From contig CM061139.1 of NCBI GenBank assembly GCA_030789695.1, positions 6,029,878 through 6,093,877 of the forward strand: a stretch of 64,000 nt of DNA, read 5' to 3'. This DNA comes from Scilla litardierei (Eukaryota > Streptophyta > Magnoliopsida > Asparagales > Asparagaceae). The stretch's first letter is position 1; every line of letters begins with the position of its first letter. Of the stretch, positions 54,567-64,000 are shown one piece after another. The position numbers and the translations under genes are program-made. The notes beneath the pieces are model-generated. The model saw only the letters and a list, made by a program, of their open reading frames with translations, did not search any database and had not been told where the DNA came from.

Positions 54567-54871
54567 TCCTAGGTTCGGGTCCAATCTCTTGCAAACCCTA
54601 GCCTAGGAAAGCTAGCATTAGGATCAACATCATCGTCCAATCGCGCACCGAGCCCAATCTCTTGCAAACTCGGTCCACGACCTAGATTGGGATAGTTCCT
54701 ACCCGTCCAATCTCTTGCAAACGGGTATTGGCACGGAATTGCAACCGGAAATCCCAGTATCGGTCCAATCTCTTGCAAACCGATACTTCGAAAATCCGAC
54801 TCCAACCCAATTCGGATTTCTAGGGTTTCCTATCAAATTGGGATCCAATCTCTTGCAAATCCCAATTGATA
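54567..54871 (-). repeat. Array of five hairpins with one invariant loop (copy 1)
   Basis: The loop CCAATCTCTTGCAA (+ strand) occurs at 54581, 54654, 54707, 54765 and 54845. Each copy is flanked by its own inverted repeat. (1) TCCTAGGTTCGGGT / ACCCTAGCCTAGGA, 12 of 14 paired. (2) CGCGCACCGAG / CTCGGTCCACG, 9 of 11 after one C-A mismatch. (3) TACCCGT / ACGGGTA, 7 of 7. (4) AGTATCGGT / ACCGATACT, 9 of 9. (5) TATCAAATTGGGAT / ATCCCAATTGATA, 13 pairs with one bulged A. The five stems have unrelated sequences. The array lies in the transcribed leader of the LTR on the minus strand. Confidence 0.93.
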
Positions 54872-55259
54872 TGAATACCTAGCCATCCGTAGTAAATTGA
54901 TCCCAATCTAATCCCTACTAACAATTCTAGCTCAATTTCTACCAATTCATCACAAATATGAAGATGGGCTTGTAGGGTTCATCCCCACGCCCCAAGACAT
55001 GGAGACTACTCACAAATCATAGCAAGATCACAAAAATAATCGTTGAAATAAACAATGGAATTCATCACAATATTGAGATAAGCAATAAAAATAGAATTTT
55101 TAAGGAAAAGAGATGCAAACCAATGGAGTTCTTCAATTGAATCCAACAAAATTCCAATCTTTTTCTCCTTTCCAATCACAAGAATAAAGCTAAAAAAACT
55201 AATCTAAAAAGCTGCAAAAAATCTAAGAGAGAGGCTCTCAAACTAGGGTAAAAACAGGG

Positions 55260-55267
55260 TTTAAATA
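55260..55267 (-). promoter_or_regulatory. Putative TATA box of LTR N
   Basis: On the minus strand GGCTATTTAAACC lies about 75 bases after the palindrome array and upstream of the hairpin array. Confidence 0.55.
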
Positions 55268-55334
55268 GCCCTCAAAATCGTCCAAAAATTGTGACCAAAA
55301 TACCCCTGCACAGCCTGTTTTCCGCAGTTTTCAC

Positions 55335-55740
55335 TACAGGCAGCGCATCGCACTCGGCCAAGTGACAAAAGTCGCTCGGCCGAGTGAAAACCCTGTAATT
55401 TTCTAGTAAGTCGGGGCCTTCAGGGGTCTCTACTTCGGGGCGGCTCGGCCGAGTGAGTTGTCGTCACTCGGCCGATGACTTCACTGCACTCGGGCGGACG
55501 GGATTAACCACTCGGCCGAGTGGGTCTTCTGAAGTTCAGGCAGCCGAAAAACAGTAACTTGGATGATTTGGAGGGGCTTCGTCTGGGCGCCACTCGGGCG
55601 GACGTGATGTCGTCACTCGGCCGATGTGGTCTTCGGTGCTCGGCCGAGTGCACGCATAACTCGTGTCTGTTCAGGTCGGCCGAGCAGTGTCTCGCTGGTC
55701 GGACGAGTGGATCCTCCACTCGGCCGAGTGGGACACAAAA
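55335..55740. repeat. U3 palindrome array of family N (CACTCGGCCGAGTG)
   Basis: About ten sites lie here, for example CGCTCGGCCGAGTG at 55373, GCTCGGCCGAGTGAG at 55443, CACTCGGCCGAGTGG at 55509, GCTCGGCCGAGTGC at 55638 and CACTCGGCCGAGTGG at 55716. Decayed copies such as CACTCGGCCGATG at 55465 also occur. Confidence 0.85.
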
Positions 55741-56024
55741 AATGTCCAATCTGCTTATTTTGGCCTCCTCGTCGCTCTTGCGACGTCCGTTCTTCTTCCG
55801 CTCCTCTCCAACAGCAAAATACCCCTCGGGGAGGTCGTTGGTGACCGTCTAGAGTAAGCGCATCTCGAGATCACTCCAAATCGCGCCAAATCACCTGAAA
55901 TGCGACAAAAACAACAAATCGTGAAAAGCATCGCAATATCGTCGATATATCGTGAAAAACATGATTTGGGCGATCTAAATGGCATGCAAACATGCGGGAA
56001 AAAGGGTGTAAAATAAGGAGTGCA

Positions 56025-56038
56025 CGGTGCCAAAAACT
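56025..56038 (-). other. 14-bp spacer between two N LTRs (stub of a primer site)
   Basis: On the minus strand AGTTTTTGGCACCG equals the bases between LTR end and primer site plus the first bases of a tRNA-Asp primer site. The rest of the internal region is absent. Confidence 0.7.
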
Positions 56039-56872
56039 TGGTCGCTCCGGGATGTGACCCAAAGAACGGTTGTAGTTTTACCGCAAGTGCACGGTGTAGC
56101 AGCGAGCGGGATATCGAACACAGGGAGGACGAATGACCGTGCTTGTTCCAATCAACCTGGCTATTTAAGAGAGAAATTTGCCTTTGGCGATCCTGTCACA
56201 ATCGTCAGACAAAAATGCGGAAATATCAAATCAAATAAAGAACGTCTAGGGAATGGGGAATCCCCGCTACTCACCGTATTTCATAAATGCGGTTTATCAG
56301 TATCAAAATTGCTTGAATGAGAATTTGGATGAACTAGTTGCAACTGAATGTAGAACCAAGCTCACGCTCTCGCGCTGTTGCCGGTCTATAGCTATCCTAG
56401 GTTCGGGTCCAATCTCTTGCAAACCCTAGCCTAGGAAAGCTAGCATTAGGATCAACATCATCGTCCAATCGCGCACCGAGCCCAATCTCTTGCAAACTCG
56501 GTCCACGACCTAGATTGGGATAGTTCCTACCCGTCCAATCTCTTGCAAACGGGTATTGGCACGGAATTGCAACCGGAAATCCCAGTATCGGTCCAATCTC
56601 TTGCAAACCGATACTTCGAAAATCCGACTCCAACCCAATTCGGATTTCTAGGGTTTCCTATCAAATTGGGATCCAATCTCTTGCAAATCCCAATTGATAT
56701 GAATACCTAGCCATCCGTAGTAAATTGATCCCAATCTAATCCCTACTAACAATTCTAGCTCAATTTCTACCAATTCATCACAAATATGAAGATGGGCTTG
56801 TAGGGTTCATCCCCACGCCCCAAGATGTGGAGACTACTCACAAATCATAGCAAGATCACAAAAATAATCGTT
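56039..56872 (-). repeat. Second N LTR, truncated (last 834 bp)
   Basis: It is a direct repeat of 54211-55044 with about six or seven substitutions and no visible indels. It includes all five hairpins at 56395-56699 (offset 1828). It breaks off at 56872, where family A sequence begins. Confidence 0.9.
56395..56699 (-). repeat. Array of five invariant-loop hairpins (copy 2)
   Basis: Loops lie at 56409, 56482, 56535, 56593 and 56673. Stems and loops are identical to copy 1, although the surrounding LTR copies have diverged by several bases. Confidence 0.93.
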
Positions 56873-58887
56873 GTGTGCTAGCTACTTCAGATTGATTGCA
56901 GGGTGCGGGTATATCAAACTCAGGAAGGTGGATGGCTTGAATGGCTACTAGCCTCGCCTAAGTTGTGTGCTAGCTACGCGGATAATAAAGGTGAGTAGTG
57001 TAGAAATAAAAGAAAGAAATGAAAAAGACACGAAATGAATCCCCGCTAACACGGGCTAGAGCACTCATGACACTTGGCATTCGACTTGACCCAGGGTGAG
57101 ACATTGCCCCAAAAGGTGGTACCTAGCGTTCCATGGGCCCGATATTCCGATCGATACCCAGAACGCTAGGTCTACCCGGTTTGGGACGGTGGGCATTCCC
57201 ATGTCCATTAACACCCTCCGCAACCGGAAGCATTAAGGCCACAATGATAACTCCCAACATTTCATCCAAGCCATTCCCCGCACGAGGACTCGATGTCAAT
57301 GCTAGGAGCGTGAGCTGTGGCTAGGGAGTCACCCGCCAAGTTTATCCCCCATTGGCCCGACAGTCAGAGTAGGTCTTTCTCCCGCCAATGACAATAAAAC
57401 GTCCCCGCGTAACCCTAATGGCCAAATAGGTAGAATGTGATTTCTAGAAATACATCGAAGCGGATCTTGACTGGACAAGACACCGAACCCCAATCCCCAA
57501 CACAACTAGTGTGTTGCCATACGAATTGGACTCAGATTGCTAGAAATCCCCATTGACACATTCCATCGAACACATACCATGCAATCAAGTCAAACATAAA
57601 TTCCAAGCATCAATCCTACTCTAACCCGTATTAGGGTTCATCAAACACTACTCAATGGTGAAGAACATAAAAGAAAGCAATGAAAGAGACATTCACCATC
57701 AAGCAAAATGAAGATAACACAAACAATGGAAAATAAGAGAAGAAAATACTTATCTTGCATTTGAATCCATCAATCCATTACAAGATTATTGAAAGAGAGA
57801 AACCCTAATCTAAACTAACCTAAGCTCCCATGAAAGGGGCTGAAAAACTGCTGAAAAAATGGGAGAGGAACCCCCCTCAAGTCGTGCCCCATCTTCTATT
57901 TATAAGCCTCTCAAAACCACAACAGTTCGGGTCCAAAAACCCAGCAAAACTGCCAAAACAGGCCCACCCGATCGGGTGGAAGTTCACCCGATCGGGTGGA
58001 AATAAACAGAGACTCAACCGCTGAAATTTGGCTCAACCGATCGGCCACCCGGACACCCAACTGATCGGGTGAAATGAAAATCCAGACAGCACTCAATTTC
58101 AGCACACAGCTGCGCTCAGAAAATTCCAGAAAAATGTAGAAAAATCGGATTTGGACATGCGACCTATCGTTGGAAAGATAACAACGATGCCGACGCTAGA
58201 AAAATAAGAGATCACCCAAAATCCCTCTGGAAAGATAGCAGATATTCAGTGAATGAGCAGCAATGCGCAAAAGGGGAAGAAAAGGCCACCCGATCGGTTG
58301 AAATGTCAACCGATCGGGTGAGTTCTTCCCCAAATTGACCCGGGGAGATGACCCGATCGGTTGAGCTGAGCATCGACTTAGCCTTCGGTCTTCAGACACT
58401 TCACCCGGTCTCCTGAATCGATCGGTTGAGTTCTTTGGGTCATCGTTTGGAAATAACGGCTACAGATGAACCGATCGGGTGAGATATCACCCGATCGATT
58501 GCAATTAAGCTCCAAAAGATAGAGAGCTCTGTCGATCTCATCCGATCACTGAACCGATCAGGTGGGCTATGCTTCACTTCAGCTCCTATCCCGGTCGGAT
58601 ACGCATGCATCAACCGATCGGGTGGCTGTGTCCACCCGATCGGTTGAGGGCTGAAATATGGATTTCTTCGTCGTTTGGCCCTCTGGATCACGCGTGACTC
58701 CTCCCGTTGCTCCCGGGACTCATGATATCTTCTTTATATGTCTCCAACGCTGGCAATCTCCTGCATTTACATAAAAACACAAAGAAGTGAAAGAAAACTA
58801 AAAATCCCAAGAGAAAGGGTACAGAACGACAGAAAACAACGGAAAATCACAAATAAGACGTGCGTGAATATATAAAATATAAACACA
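56873..58887 (-). repeat. 3' LTR of element A2 (junction region plus about 2.0 kb LTR)
   Basis: It matches 62310-64000 and, more distantly, A1. In the minus direction it starts TGTGTTTATATT at 58887, after the polypurine tract CGAGGAAGGG with AGCTTGGGGGA. Its last 60 or so bases are missing: 56873-56904 is a junction with a repeated TGTGCTAGCTAC (56873 and 56963). The TATA box (CTTATAAATA) is at 57897-57906. Confidence 0.8.
57966..58650. repeat. U3 palindrome array of A2 3' LTR (CACCCGATCGGGTG)
   Basis: About fourteen sites lie here, including CCACCCGATCGGGTGG at 57965, TCACCCGATCGGGTGG at 57984, CAACCGATCGGGTGA at 58308, GAACCGATCGGGTGAG at 58468, and CAACCGATCGGGTGG at 58612. The first ones are perfect 14-16 bp palindromes. 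Confidence 0.88.
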
Positions 58888-60685
58888 TGTAAAAATCCCC
58901 CAAGCTGAACCCTTCCTCGTTCTCTAAGAAGACGAGTGAGAGAAGGAGCTCGGAGGGAAAAATAGAGAGAGAGACCGAAAGAGAAAACAAAATCCTAGAT
59001 CGCGTGTCAGAGCCAACAAAACCAAACACGCCACACTTAAGCAAGCATGCGAAAAAACACAACACTAAACCAAGGAATATGAGTCCAAACAAGTGTCGTG
59101 TGTCCACGCGGTGAAGCGTGAGTGAGTGTGGTCGTGTGCTAACAGACGGTGTTACTATCTACATCGTGCAATAAAGTTCCATATACACATACCCAAAGAA
59201 TGACCCAAATATCAATTAATTCAAAATTGCGGTGAATAATAGCTCAAGCATGCACGAGAAAGGTATAAAAATAGAAGCGTATCATGCGTCAGAGATTCCA
59301 CAGCTAGGGACTAGGAGATCAGCACACTATTGCCTAGATAACCGCTAGAAAGCTCCTATGCCAAGTGTGTTCGAAAACGATGGAGGCTGAGAAGGTGTGG
59401 AGTAGAATACTCGGTGCAAATTCTCGCCTTTCCTTTTATTCTCGGTAGATAGGAAAAATATTCACACTGGAATTTTTTTTGGGGTTTTGGGTATTTGTAT
59501 TTTTTTGGATTTTTGGCTATACATATTTTTTTCTTTTCTCTTTTCTTTTCTTTCTTTTTTTGGGTTTTTCTTTTCTCTCTTTTTTTGGATTTTTGGATAT
59601 TGGGATATATACATGTGTACTCTCCCAAGCTGGAGAACGGTACACGACGAGGGGATTTGCACCAAGTAAAACAAAAAAGAAATCGGATTCTAAACACTTG
59701 GGCAAAGGAAATATTTCTCGCAAATCAGAGCGTAGGCTAAATGGGTTATCCTGGTCCTTATTTGTGGAATCTCGACACATGCGAATTGAAGTATACGATA
59801 TATTTATCATGCATATAGAAGCAAACAGTAGAAGCAAATACCGCATATTCAAATCGAAGCATGATAATCTAGGGGTCAACCAAGGACAGGTATATAAATC
59901 AACATCACAAGGTAGAAGCACATCACTAGCTAGTCACGACACATGACTTACACAAAAGCAAAGTGAACCCATGAAGCGTGAAGTGCAAGAGGACTCGGCT
60001 TCCTAGGGTTAGTGAATGTGATCATCATAGCTATGCTAAGTGTGTGTGCAGTTTTGTGGCAATTCATCATATGGGGTCATCTCTAGGAGAGAGAGAACAA
60101 AAGATGAGAAGAAACAGAAAACCACGATGGAAAACGACTCAAAAACAAAGAAAAAGACACAAATGACGCACAAAGTGCGACTCCCCCAAGCTGAAACTTG
60201 CATTGCCCTCAATGCAATAGTAGTAAATACGGGAGGGCAACGAAAATGGGAGGAAAGTACGCACCGACACAAAAAATGAAAAACGTGAAAAACACACAGA
60301 TGAAACTGAAAAAAAAGAAAACCACACACAAACAAGAATCTCATAAAAACAAACACACGACAAAGACGTTACACGACAACATGCACAAAAGTCGATTTCC
60401 CCCAAGCTGAACATGGCAATGCTAGCGAAATAAGATGATCATGGTGATGCAGAAATAATGGGCTAGGGGGAGAATCGGAAAAGAAAAAGAAAGAAATCAA
60501 AATGCAGCAGAGGAAGTGTCCTCGTCCTCCTCGGTAGAGGATGGCGGTGTGGGCGGGAGAAGTGATAGAAGGGCACGACATGATGGGTTATTATGATGCA
60601 AAAGCAAACCTTAGATACGCTCCCCTCGCTAATGAGAGGAGATGAGATTATTCTAGTCTAAACTAGAAAGCGGTAAATTTTTACA
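58888..60685 (-). mobile_element. 3' noncoding internal tail of A2
   Basis: It is the reverse complement counterpart of 1-1729. It carries polypurine AGCTTGGGGG motifs at 58900, 60185 and 60400, a T/C-rich tract at 59466-59600 and the GAGGAGGACGAGG segment at 60516. The open frames on either strand are low complexity. Confidence 0.75.
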
Positions 60686-61656
60686 CTACTGGATTAGGAT
60701 ACACCTGAGCATAGGCGGATCCAAGATCTGGGGTGGGACAGGTAGCTGCTCTAACTGCTCCTTCTGTGGCTCCGCCAGAAGCGATGTGACACGTGTGCCA
60801 ATGGACCCAAGCAATGCACCCCCAAGCATCCTTAGTAGGTGTCCACCTGTGACCTGTAAAGGACGAGGTGCATCAGTCCATGGCAAGAAATAATTTCCTG
60901 AAATAAATGTATCCCAGAGATAATCGTCAACATAAGATGGGAAAATAATAAATGGGTGACGAATACTCCCTGAGAATGGGTCGCTATCCTCTGTACTAGC
61001 GGCGATCAAATTCTTGCTCTCCATGAGAAGTGGCTCTCCAGGTAGTGATGCACCACAGAATATCTCAAGGGAAGTAGATCATGTGTCCTACGAGAGATAT
61101 GGTGTGTCAAAAATATACAAGTCTAAAGGAATAGGACGTGAAAAGCGAGACTTAAATATGGAGTGAGAGTGAGTATGAAAATCTCCCTGAATAGGGGCAA
61201 TATGCTCAAGTAGATGCTCAGCCGCAGAAGAAATGGAGAGTGACGGTAGAGGTAGATGTGACTCGGGCTCCATGAAGTGGACCATCGTATCCAAACCCTC
61301 ATGCACATCCTCCTCGGTGATATGCTCATGCCCCGCCATCTGCCCGATGTCCTGAATGACATCCTCGTGGTGACCACAGACCAAGGAAGAAGCAGCAACA
61401 GAGATGACAGTGGAGGTGGATATGGAGCGAACCCCTCATATGTGGTCGTGGTGTCCTTGTCCTCACGTACATTCTCCTCGCCGGTATACATAAGCTCTGT
61501 GGTCACCTCGGTGCTCTCGTAGGACTCATATTGGGTATCCAAATCAAGATGAGAAGTCTCTCCTACAGATCCTAGAGAAATCTCCCCATCCTCACTATCG
61601 TCATCAAAAATGCTTCTCATCCGAGTGGTAGTGTTGGAAAAATGGGGTATCGGCAT
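60686..61656 (-). pseudogene. C-terminal domain of A2 gag-like protein, shared with C2
   Basis: Three overlapping frames (61656-61123 acidic start, 61384-61088, 61024-60686) represent one decayed gene with frameshifts. The last part reads FSGSIRHPFIIF, SYVDDYLWDTFISGN, PWTDAPRPLQVTGGHLL, LGGALLGS, KEQLEQLPVPPQILDPP. This parallels C2 37140-37430 motif by motif. The acidic middle (FDDDSEDGEIS, YTGEENVREDKD) has no recognisable domain. The function is unknown. Confidence 0.6.
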
Positions 61657-62046
61657 GAGATGTGTCTATGGTGGCCAATGAGATGGTGGCCTCAACCATG
61701 AAAGTGTGTATATCCTCTCCTGCATCCCCTCTCCTCGATGTAGGCTCGGTGATTGGTACCATCAAGTTTTGTAATATTTGGCCTTGGTTAAACATGGCAC
61801 TTTCAAGGAAAGACACGAGGCTTGATTCTTCTTGTGTTGGTGGACAGATATAAGGTTGAGAAAATGGATGGGAGGTGTTCGATCTAAGGTTGTGGGAAAA
61901 TGTTTGGCCTTGGTTTAGGGGGAGGCTCTAAGGCGTAAATGGGCAATCATAATGCACGTGCCCTGCCATCCCACCAGTCTCACAAACCACAAATGAATAA
62001 GGATCGTATCCTCCCATCTGAGCATCGAAATTTGATCTCCACATGG
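61604..62046 (-). pseudogene. A2 gag-like N-terminal part with a degenerate zinc knuckle
   Basis: The first ATG after the primer site (62044-62046) opens MWRSNFDAQMGGYDPYSF. Then VCETGGMAGHVHYDCPF follows, which has CCHC spacing (C-x2-[C]-x4-H-x4-C) with the second Cys replaced by Gly. A TAG follows at about 61932, then the same frame stays open (ESSLVSFLESAMFNQG, VPITEPTSRRGDAG) to 61604. The gag core is absent, so the zinc-knuckle end has been moved next to the leader. Confidence 0.55.
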
Positions 62047-62225
62047 TAATAGCAAAGATACCTGGACAACAAAAATAAGAAAACTAGAGAGGAGCGTCAA
62101 TAGTACAAGAGAATAACAAAAATATAATACAATGGTGGGGAAAAAATTCTCAGTTATTATATTTGTTTTTTTGTTTTAATGCGTAGTCTAACGAACCCAA
62201 GCTAAGCTAATAACAAACCGAACGC

Positions 62226-62243
62226 CTCCCTAGCAACGGCGCC
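62226..62243 (-). other. Primer binding site of A2, tRNA-Asp type
   Basis: On the minus strand it reads TGGCGCCGTTGCTAGGGA, seven bases after the LTR end. Confidence 0.9.
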
Positions 62244-62250
62244 AAAAACT

Positions 62251-64000
62251 TGACCGGTGCCCCGTTTACGGTTTGGGCGCGTAGTCATTTTATCGCAAGT
62301 GCACGATTAGTGTCGGGTGCGGGTATATTGAACTCAGGGAGGTGGATGGCTTGAATGGCTACTAGCCTCGCCTAGGTTGTGTGCTAACTACGCGGATAAT
62401 AAGGGTGAGTAGTGTAGAAATAAAAGAATGAAATGAAAAAGACATGAAATGAATCCCCGCTAACACGGGCTAGAGCACTCATGACACTTGGCATTCGACT
62501 TGACCCAGGGTGAGACATTGCCCCAAAAGGTGGTACCTAGCATCCCATGGGCCCGATATTCCGGTCAATGCCCAGTACGCTAGGTCTACCCGGTTTCGGA
62601 AGGTGGGCATTCCCATGTCCATTAACACCCTCCGCAACTGGGAGCATTAAGGCCACAATGATAACTCCCAACATTTCATCCAAGCCGTTCCCACGCGTGA
62701 GTACTCGATGTCAACGCTAGGGGCGTGAGCTGTGGATAGGGAGTCAACCACCAAGTTTATTCCCCCTTGGCCCGACGGTCAGAGGCGGTCTTTCTCCCGC
62801 CAATGACAATAAAACGTCCCCGCGTAACCCTAATGGCCAAATAGGTCGAATGTGATTTCTAGCAATACATCGAAGCGGATCTTGACTGGACAAGACACCG
62901 GACCCCAATCCCCAACACAACTAGTGTGTTACCGTATGAATTGGACTCAGATTGCTAGAAATCCCTATTGACACATTCCATCGAACACATACCATGCAAT
63001 CAAGTCAAACGTAAATTCCAAGCATCAATCCTACTCTAACCCATATTAGGTTCATCAAAGACTACTCAATGGTGAAGAACATAAAAGAAGGCAATGAAAG
63101 AGACAAATAAACATTCACCATCAAGCAAAATGAAGATAACACAAACAATGGAAAATAAGAGAAGAAAATACTTATCTTGCATTTGAATCCATCAATCCAT
63201 TACAAGATTATTGAAAGAGAGAAACCCTAATCTAAACTAACCTAAGCTCCCATGAAAGGGGCTGAAAACTGTTGAAAAAATAGGAGAGGAACCCCCCTCA
63301 AGTCGTGCCCCATCTTCTATTTATAAGCCCCTCAAAACCACAACGGTTCGGGTCCAAAAATCCAGCAAAACTGCCAAAACAGGCCCACCCGATCGGGTGA
63401 AAGTTCACCCGATCGGGTGGAAATAAACAGAGACTCAACCGCTAAAATTTGGCTCAACCGATCGGCCACCCGGACACCCAACCGATCAGGTGAAATGAAA
63501 ATCCAGACAGCACTCAATTTCAGCACACAGATGCGCTCAGAAAATTCCAGAAAAATGTAGAAAAAACGGATTTGGGCAAGCGACCTATCGTTGGAAAGCT
63601 AACAACGACGCCGACGCTAGAAAAATAAGAGATCACCCAAAATCCCTCTGGAATAATAGCAGATATTCAGTGAATGAGCAGCAGTGCGTGAAAGGGGAAG
63701 AAAAGGCCACCCGATCGGTTGAAATGTCAACCGGTCGGGTGAGTTCTTCCCCAAATTGACCCGGGGAGATGACCCGATCGGTTGAGCTGAGCGTCGACTT
63801 TGCCTTCGGTCTTCAGACACTTCACCCGGTCTCCTGAATCAATCGGTTGAGTTCTCTGGGTCATCGTTTGGAAATAACGGCGACAGATGAACCGATCGGG
63901 TGAGATATCACCCGATCGGTTGGAATTAAGCTCCAAAAGACAGAGAGCTCTGTCGATCTCACCCGTTCGCTGAACCGATCGGGTGGGCTGTGCTTTGCTT
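62251..64000 (-). repeat. 5' LTR of A2, cut by the window end
   Basis: It ends ...CACCGGTCA next to the primer site and matches the 3' LTR 56905-58660 with a few percent differences. The TATA box is at 63318-63327. About 280 bases of its start lie beyond the window. Confidence 0.88.
63387..63990. repeat. U3 palindrome array of A2 5' LTR
   Basis: It has the same sites and spacing as 57966-58650, with some single-base differences (for example CAACCGGTCGGGTGA at 63728 against CAACCGATCGGGTGA at 58308). Confidence 0.88.

Larger units (their letters stand above)
54211..56024 (-). repeat. Complete LTR of family N (1814 bp)
   Basis: In the minus direction it starts TGCACTCCTTATTTTACAC and ends GGAGCGACCA. 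It contains a CACTCGGCCGAGTG array, a TATA box at 55260-55267 and, about 390-690 bases downstream of it, five hairpins with a common loop. Its start resembles the H LTR. It is separated by only 14 bases from the next N LTR. Confidence 0.8.

Noticed and set aside
54567..54871. CRISPR-like reading of the repeated CCAATCTCTTGCAA units
   Set aside because: The repeat is only 14 bases, spacing is irregular (53-80 bp), flanks are inverted repeats and not unique spacers, and the context is a plant LTR.

Overview
The window looks like heterochromatic plant DNA, most likely from a flowering plant, and consists almost entirely of nested, truncated and rearranged LTR retrotransposons. The evidence is Athila/Tat-type primer sites complementary to tRNA-Asp (TGGCGCCGTTGCCGGGGA-like), a chromovirus with zinc knuckles, RT, integrase and a C-terminal chromodomain, and copia/SIRE-type LTRs with the CTAGAGGGGGGTGAATAG signature and an initiator-Met primer site. 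I recognise no host gene, rRNA, tRNA or CRISPR array. The species cannot be named from the sequence. Family letters A-N are labels used only here.

Layout, left to right. 1-6700 (+): tail, LTR, primer site and decayed gag-protease of Athila/Tat-like family A. 6700-8516 (+): UTR/LTR-like DNA with CACTCGACCGAGTG palindromes and the 5' half of an Athila ORF1-like gene. 8517-12891 (+): chromovirus copy B1 (5' LTR, gag, start of protease, internally deleted), inserted in that ORF1, which resumes at 12892. 13751-15400 (-): a SIRE-like LTR, M. 15400-18900 (+): the 3' tail and LTR of family H. 18900-22417: LTR fragments L and K. 22418-25405 (-): rearranged nonautonomous family C copy C1. 25406-27462 (-): chromovirus remnant E. 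27463-33807 (-): SIRE-like copia element D with a frameshifted gag and no pol. 33834-40570 (-): gag-only element C2 with both LTRs. 40572-45917 (-): chromovirus remnants G and F. 45918-54210 (-): B2, the most complete element (gag-PR-RT-RH-INT-chromodomain). 54211-56872 (-): two near-tandem LTRs of family N. 56888-64000 (-): nonautonomous Athila/Tat-like element A2, whose 5' LTR runs off the window.

Three layers of structure go beyond plain annotation. (1) The N LTR carries five hairpins in its transcribed leader. All share the same 14-nt loop (CCAATCTCTTGCAA on +, TTGCAAGAGATTGG in the sense RNA), while the five stems differ in sequence yet each remains self-complementary. (2) The B-type chromoviruses appear to contain two GT-AG introns. 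One lies at the gag/protease junction (114 and 113 bp in B1 and B2). The other is 71 bp inside integrase in both B2 and the diverged relative F. Splicing would turn Gag into Gag-Pol and restore the integrase frame. (3) Nearly every LTR family has, just upstream of its TATA box, an array of short CG-centred palindromes whose sequence is family specific. One such module is shared between a gypsy chromovirus and a copia-like LTR.

The elements are mostly inactive: B2 has two nonsense codons and a truncated 5' LTR, and the other copies have lost most or all of pol. Boundaries were set by comparing copies by eye, so termini are good to a few bases where two copies exist and only approximate elsewhere.
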